Shown here: piece by piece, positions 8,000 to 12,191 of the stretch
Layout of the letters: each line of letters opens with the position of its first letter
Numbering within the stretch: the first letter of the stretch is position 1
Assembly (NCBI GenBank): GCA_001303665.1
Contig: LJUF01000100.1
Location: forward strand, 1-12,191
Length of the DNA: 12,191 bases
Source: Phycisphaerae bacterium SM23_33
Lineage (GTDB): Bacteria; Planctomycetota; Phycisphaerae; SM23-33
Reading direction: 5' to 3'
Position numbers and translations under genes: made by a program
The notes under the pieces: model-generated
What the model was told of the DNA's origin: nothing
Database searches by the model: none
The model's input: only the letters and a program-made list of their open reading frames with translations

Positions 8000-8039
8000 G
8001 CCGGCTTGAGCTTCCTCGCCACAGGCGAGCATGGCCGGC
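8000..8039. repeat. Imperfect hairpin downstream of the Nfu-like gene
   Basis: An inner hairpin CTCGCC-ACA-GGCGAG (8015-8029) lies within outer GCCGGC arms (8000-8005 and 8034-8039). No T-tract follows, so it is not a terminator by itself; it may stabilise the 3' end of the transcript or be chance. Confidence 0.35.
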
Positions 8040-8057
8040 GCGCGAGTTAACGGTTCT

Positions 8058-8303
8058 TCAGTCCACGGCCACGACCTCGGTCACCTCCGGCACCTGGGCC
8101 TTCAGATGCCGCTCCACGCCCATCTTCAGCGTCATGGCCGCCATGGGACAGCCCTTGCACGCCCCCTGGAACCGGACGGAGACCTTGCCGGTGTCGTCCT
8201 CGATGCCGACCAGCTCGATGTCGCCGCCGTCGGCCTGGATCATGGGGCGGATCTTCCCGATCACCTCGTTGACCCGGTCGTTGAGTGTCTTGGCTTCTTC
8301 CAT
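8058..8303 (-). CDS. NifU C-terminal-like (Nfu) iron-sulfur protein
   Basis: The product has 81 residues and is a stand-alone Nfu domain. It begins LNDRVNEVIGKIRPMIQADGGDIELVGI and carries the key motif GAC49-K-G-C52-P, whose two cysteines hold or pass on an iron-sulfur cluster at a dimer interface; the rest, TLKMGVERHLK followed by VPEVTEVVAVD, also fits. Family knowledge gives a role as a cytoplasmic carrier or scaffold for iron-sulfur clusters. The ATG at 8303 begins the domain. The nearest GGAGG is about 15 bases upstream, which is long. A reading from 8504 adds 67 residues with no domain and would swallow the promoter, so it is rejected. The gene is a single-gene transcript with its own promoter and terminator and does not seem linked to the MoxR operon. 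Confidence 0.93.
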   Translation of the reverse strand: MEEAKTLNDRVNEVIGKIRPMIQADGGDIELVGIEDDTGKVSVRFQGACKGCPMAAMTLKMGVERHLKAQVPEVTEVVAVD

Positions 8304-8361
8304 TGTTGAATGTCGCTGCCTCCGCCTTGTCGGGTTGTGGTTTCCCTTTCCTCGCCGCCAC

Positions 8362-8390
8362 ATTATAGGGCGGCCACCCCGCCCGGGCAA
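8362..8390 (-). promoter_or_regulatory. Sigma-70-type promoter of the Nfu-like gene
   Basis: On the minus strand, TTGCCC (8390-8385) and a perfect TATAAT (8367-8362) are separated by exactly 17 bases. Transcription would start near 8355, leaving a leader of about 50 bases before ATG 8303. The -35 matches TTGACA in four of six positions. Confidence 0.75.
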
Positions 8391-9048
8391 TTTCCAAACC
8401 GCCGCCCCTGCCTCCCCCGGCCGGACCCGCCAGTGGGTCGGCGGGGTCGTCAACTGGGTCAAGCTCTGGCGGACGCGCGGACGCCTCGCCATGGTACTTA
8501 TCACCGGCTCTCCGCGATGCCCCGGCCGTAAGCCGCTTGCCGAAGCTCATGTCAGGGCAGGTCCCGAAAGGCTTCGCCAGGCGTCTGCAGGCGCGCGCAA
8601 CAAAAAGGGAGACAGCGATTTGGATTCTTCCCCTTCGTGCATAGAATTCGGCAGTTGCACGAATCGCACCGAAGGAGGTCCTACTCAGGCACTTGGCGGA
8701 ATGGAATCCTTGAGGGCGGCCGGGAGTCCTGCCGGTTTCCCCTCCAGTCCGACCATGTGCGCAGGGCCGCAGCGGCAAAACGGATAGGGAAGATCCGATG
8801 GCAAGGAAGGGCTTTTGCCGACTGTCTTGTCTGTTCTGCTGCCACCCGTCGGGTAAATCCCACCTCAAGCACGCCATGGCGGCCACCGGCTGCGCTGAGG
8901 TCCACAAAGCCAAGCCGCCGCTGCCGTCAACACATGGCGTCGCCCCTTCGGCCTGGGTGACGCCGCCCACCCGCCTGGCGCCCCAAAGCCAGGTTGAACC
9001 GCGAATCCGTCGTGCCGAGCTCTGGCACAGATACTCTTCGGTATCCCC
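8391..9048. other. Long stretch without a convincing gene
   Basis: This stretch separates the divergent Nfu-like and LEPR-XLL genes. Open frames exist on both strands (for example minus 8047-8970, plus 8637-8960 and 8798-9094) but none shows a domain, a good start or plausible amino-acid use. From about 8590 to 8860 the composition is less GC-rich than in the coding DNA. A perfect AAGGAGGT at 8672-8679 has no start codon at a useful distance. TTGGAT-N16-TAGAAT at 8620-8647 is a weak plus-strand promoter candidate. No tRNA or rRNA was recognised. It may hold a long leader, a non-coding RNA or a decayed repeat. Confidence 0.4.
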
Positions 9049-9055
9049 AAAGGAG
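9049..9055 (+). promoter_or_regulatory. Ribosome binding site of the LEPR-XLL gene
   Basis: AAAGGAG lies seven bases before ATG 9063. It fixes the start of the long plus-strand gene and helps show that the overlapping antisense frame is not the real gene. Confidence 0.75.
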
Positions 9056-9062
9056 TCGAGCC

Positions 9063-12000
9063 ATGTCCGCCATTTCCGACCCCCGCCAACGTAGCCGAGC
9101 CCTGTCGCACAAGGCCGCCCGCCGCCGCAAGGGCCGGCGCCGCGGCAAGCACGAGCCGGATCTCGCCGGCCTCGGCCAGCAGTCCGTCCTGGAGCCGCTG
9201 GAGCCGCGCCTGCTGCTGTCGGTTAACCTGCTGGGCGTGCCCAACTGGATCGACCAGGGGCCCGGCCCGGTTGACAACACCCCCCAGCGCCAGGACGGCG
9301 GGGCCGTCGAGGCCATCGCCGCCCACCCGACCGACCCGGACACGCTGATCGTCGGGACGGTCAACGGGGGGATCTGGCTGACGACCAACGCCACCGCCGC
9401 CAGCCCGACCTGGACGCCGCTGACGGACCAGCTTCCTTCGCTGTCCATCAGCGCCATCGCCTACAGCCCGCTGGACCCGACCTGCAACACCCTCTACGCC
9501 GGGTTCGGGCGGCGGAGCGCCGGCGCCTGGGACGGCGGCCCCGACGCCGGGCTGGCGCGCACCAGCGACGGCGGGACCACCTGGGTCATGATCGGCCAGG
9601 ACGACCTGGTCGGCCTGGATATCCGTAGCGTCGTGCCCACCGCCATCGGCACGTCGCTGGCCGATCAGGTGGTGCTGGTGGCTTCGCCCGAGGGCGGCGT
9701 GTATCGAAGCACCGACGGGGGCCTGTCGTTCACGCGGGTCTCCGGGTCGGACGGATCGGCCGACGGGCTGGACAACGACGCCGACGGCACGGTGGACGAG
9801 GTCGGCGAGCTGAACCTGCCCGACGAGGACGCCATGCACCTGGTGGGCGACCCGGGCAACGCCATGCGCTTCTACGCCGCCATCCCCGCGGAAGGGATCT
9901 ACCGCAGCGACGACGGCGGCGCCAGTTGGGTGCAGGTCAACGGCTCGGGCGCCACCAGCCTGAGCTGGGCCCTGCCGGGCGTCCGCATCGAGCTGTCCGT
10001 CCATGACAGCCCCGGCAACAACGTGGTGTACGCGGCGATCCTCCAGAACAACGTCGGCCCCGCCACCACCTTCACCCGGCGGGTCATCGGCTTCTTCCGC
10101 TCCACCGACCAGGGCGCCAACTGGCGGCAGGTGCAGAACATGCCCGACGTCCCGGCAAGCGGCCAGGGGGCGTGGCACTTCGCCTTTGCGGCCGATCCGA
10201 ACGACCCCGACGTCGCCTTCATGGACGGCGACGTCAGCGGCGGATATCGCATCGTCATGGACGATGCCACACCGGCCAACGACACCTGGACGGTCATCTC
10301 GGCCCCCGACGGCAGCACCAAGCACGTGGACAGCCGGGACATCGTCTTCGACGCCAACGACGACCTGCTGGAGGCCAACGACGGCGGGCTGTACCGCCTG
10401 GTCAGTCCCAACACCCCGGCCGCCTGGTCCTGGGAATCGGTCAACGGAGACATGCGGGCCGTGGAGTTCTACTCCGTGGCGCTGGACACCCTGAACATGA
10501 CCATCTTCGGGGGCAACCAGGACAACGGCACGCCCCGCCAGCCAGCGCCGGGGGCCTGGTCGTGGCCCCGGATGTCCGGCTGCGACGGCGGGGTGGTGGG
10601 CGCCGACAACGACCAGGTCGCCTGCGGCGGGCTCGTCCGGCGGACCATCGACGCGGCCAACGCCCAGACCGGTTCGGTGGGGGTCGGGCTGATCGTTGAC
10701 GGCACCGGCGGCATGGCCATGAACGGGCCCGGCACGCTGAGCGGGCGGTTCGACAACACCATCCAGTTCATCCAGCAGTACCTTCTGAACGCCGTGGACC
10801 CCTCGCGCATGCTCATCGGCACCAGGTACCTGTACGAGTCCACGAACTACGGGGACAACGTCACCGCCCTGGGCGGGCTGATCGACCTGACCAACAACGG
10901 CGTGGACGACGACGGCGACGGCAGCCCCGACCCCGACCTGGACGAGTGGAGGCCCGACAACCCCATCGGCCAGGTCACCGCCATGGCTTACGGCGGCCGG
11001 CTGGGCGGCGTGGACAATCCCGAGGTGATTTACGTGGCCTCGGGCACCACGCTGCGGCTGCGGACCGCGATCGTCAACGGGGACCTGACCGACTTCATCA
11101 CGCTTCCGGCGTACCCCGGCAGCGATATCAGGGACATCATTCTCGACCCGGATGATTGGGGCAGAGGTTACGTCGTTGACAATGCCGGCCGGGTGTTCAG
11201 TTTCATCAACGCCGGGGCCAGCGCGGCGGACTGGACGAACATCTCCGGCAACATCGCTGACCTGGCTGAGCTGGGCCCCGACCTTCGCACCATTGAGGTC
11301 ATCACGACGACCCCCGCCCCCGGCGACGACGTGGTCGTGGTCGGCGGCCTGGGTGGGGTCTACCGCACGCTGAATCCCGGCCCGGGCGCCGTGTGGGCGG
11401 AAGTGGGCGTGAACATGCCCAACGCCGTCACCAGGGACCTGCGCTACTACGCCTCCGTGGACGTCCTGCTGGCCGGTACGTACGGGCGCGGGGCCTGGAC
11501 CATCTCCAACGCCAGCACCGCCCTGGCCTCGCCCAGCGTCCTCCAGATCGACGGCGACACCGATGTGGCCGGGCAGGACGACGTGATCAAGCTCATGCGC
11601 GACGGCGACAACCCCGCCATGCTGCTGGTCTTCCTCAACAGCGCGGTGCCCACGGCCAGCTACCCGATGTCGGCTTTCGAGCAGATCAACGTGAACGGTC
11701 TGGGAGGCAACGACACGCTGATCGTGGACAGCTCCAACGGCCTGATCACCGTCCCGCTGGGCATTCGCTACGACGCCGGGATCGGCTTCGACGATCTCAG
11801 GCTGGAGCAGACCGACGGCGACACCCAGACGGACGAAACGCTGGCCGTGGGGGCCAGGCCCAGGTCCGGTGAGAGCATCATCGTCGGCCCGAGCGGCGTC
11901 CAGACCATCTTCTTCGAGAAAACCGAACCGATTGTCACCATGGTCCCGTCGCTGAGCTTCAGCATCACCAGCATCCCCGGGCTGGCCAGTCTGCTCCAAC

Positions 12001-12191
12001 TGGACAACGCCATCAACTACACCGCCGGCCAGACCATACCCAACAGCGGCCGCGTGACCGTGGACAACTTCGAGCCGATCGAGTTCATCAACAAGCAGAA
12101 CCTCGTCATCGACGCCGGGGCCGGCAGCGACACCATCCACCTCAACAATGCCAGCACGCCCACCGGCCTGATCGGCATCGCCGTCAACGGC
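9063..12191 (+). CDS. LEPR-XLL protein with BNR/Asp-box beta-propeller (3' end outside window)
   Basis: There are 1043 codons without a stop, and the gene continues past the window. A basic N terminus (RRRKGRRRGK at 21-30) leads into LEPLEPRLLLS at 44-53, the LEPR-XLL motif typical of very large planctomycete surface or exported proteins, thought to act in sorting. A beta-propeller follows, with Asp-box turns at TSDGGTTW (167), STDGGLSF (216), SDDGGASW (282) and STDQGANW (347). GGNQDNGT (483) and AGTYGRGAW (804-812) are also common in sortilin/GH74-like propellers. Two Asp-rich loops, DNDADGTVDE (237) and DDDGDGSPDPD (615), look able to bind calcium. From about 825 the sequence changes to beta-rich repeats with GLGGNDTLIVD (879) and DAGAGSDTI (1017), resembling calcium-binding adhesin-type repeats. 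No enzyme active site is evident. It is probably extracellular, with adhesion or carbohydrate-related roles possible. A 1091-codon antisense frame over it is a shadow. Confidence 0.9.
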   Translation, partial: MSAISDPRQRSRALSHKAARRRKGRRRGKHEPDLAGLGQQSVLEPLEPRLLLSVNLLGVPNWIDQGPGPVDNTPQRQDGGAVEAIAAHPTDPDTLIVGTVNGGIWLTTNATAASPTWTPLTDQLPSLSISAIAYSPLDPTCNTLYAGFGRRSAGAWDGGPDAGLARTSDGGTTWVMIGQDDLVGLDIRSVVPTAIGTSLADQVVLVASPEGGVYRSTDGGLSFTRVSGSDGSADGLDNDADGTVDEVGELNLPDEDAMHLVGDPGNAMRFYAAIPAEGIYRSDDGGASWVQVNGSGATSLSWALPGVRIELSVHDSPGNNVVYAAILQNNVGPATTFTRRVIGFFRSTDQGANWRQVQNMPDVPASGQGAWHFAFAADPNDPDVAFMDGDVSGGYRIVMDDATPANDTWTVISAPDGSTKHVDSRDIVFDANDDLLEANDGGLYRLVSPNTPAAWSWESVNGDMRAVEFYSVALDTLNMTIFGGNQDNGTPRQPAPGAWSWPRMSGCDGGVVGADNDQVACGGLVRRTIDAANAQTGSVGVGLIVDGTGGMAMNGPGTLSGRFDNTIQFIQQYLLNAVDPSRMLIGTRYLYESTNYGDNVTALGGLIDLTNNGVDDDGDGSPDPDLDEWRPDNPIGQVTAMAYGGRLGGVDNPEVIYVASGTTLRLRTAIVNGDLTDFITLPAYPGSDIRDIILDPDDWGRGYVVDNAGRVFSFINAGASAADWTNISGNIADLAELGPDLRTIEVITTTPAPGDDVVVVGGLGGVYRTLNPGPGAVWAEVGVNMPNAVTRDLRYYASVDVLLAGTYGRGAWTISNASTALASPSVLQIDGDTDVAGQDDVIKLMRDGDNPAMLLVFLNSAVPTASYPMSAFEQINVNGLGGNDTLIVDSSNGLITVPLGIRYDAGIGFDDLRLEQTDGDTQTDETLAVGARPRSGESIIVGPSGVQTIFFEKTEPIVTMVPSLSFSITSIPGLASLLQLDNAINYTAGQTIPNSGRVTVDNFEPIEFINKQNLVIDAGAGSDTIHLNNASTPTGLIGIAVNG

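Noticed and set aside
8047..8970. 307-codon minus frame across the gene-free stretch
   Set aside because: It overlaps the Nfu-like gene in another frame, runs through that gene's promoter and shows no domain.
9024..9041. Sigma-54-like TGGCAC before the LEPR-XLL gene
   Set aside because: The -12 half should read TTGC at the right distance, but CTCT stands there, so the essential GC pair is missing.
8865..12140. Antisense open frame of 1091 codons on the minus strand
   Set aside because: It lies opposite the LEPR-XLL gene, is made of Val/Gly/His/Asp-rich sequence with no domain, and the plus strand has the ribosome site, LEPR-XLL motif and Asp boxes. It is a by-product of high GC.

Overview
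The window is GC-rich, densely coded DNA that most resembles a planctomycete (Planctomycetota, perhaps Phycisphaerae-like). The evidence is a large secreted-type protein carrying the LEPR-XLL N-terminal motif, next to a MoxR / DUF58 / BatA-type / VWA gene set in the arrangement common in that phylum. The species cannot be named from the sequence.

Layout: from about 1 to 7737 everything is on the minus strand and reads right to left as one likely operon. It starts with a MoxR AAA+ ATPase (6703-7737), followed by a sugar phosphate isomerase/epimerase-like TIM barrel (5873-6646). Next come a DUF58 protein with a VWA-type fold (4924-5871), a small S23/four-helix-bundle protein (4425-4838) and a BatA-type membrane protein with a VWA domain (1942-4341). 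The last gene is a second VWA membrane protein (1945 down to the left edge), which is frameshifted near 825 and cut by the window. Several junctions are tight: the BatA-type and VWA genes overlap by four bases (GTGA), and the isomerase stop is one base from the DUF58 start. Family knowledge suggests that MoxR ATPases act on VWA-domain partners as chaperone-like machines in the envelope or in maturation of other proteins. The substrate here is unknown.

Right of the operon, a short Nfu/NifU-C-terminal-like iron-sulfur protein (8058-8303, minus) has its own recognisable promoter (TTGCCC-N17-TATAAT) and a strong hairpin plus T-tract terminator. A roughly 650-base stretch without a convincing gene follows. 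A long plus-strand gene then starts at 9063 and runs off the right edge (at least 1043 codons). It encodes a LEPR-XLL protein with a BNR/Asp-box beta-propeller and calcium-binding-like Asp-rich loops.

The least ordinary signals are small. They are (i) the frameshift in the last VWA gene, (ii) a 27-base in-frame palindromic insertion bounded by 9-base direct repeats inside the BatA-type gene, (iii) a second strong palindrome in the same gene, and (iv) a CTCGTSC heptamer repeat in three intergenic gaps, two copies of which form a perfect 16-base inverted repeat around the S23 gene. I found no CRISPR array, rRNA, tRNA or recognisable transposase.
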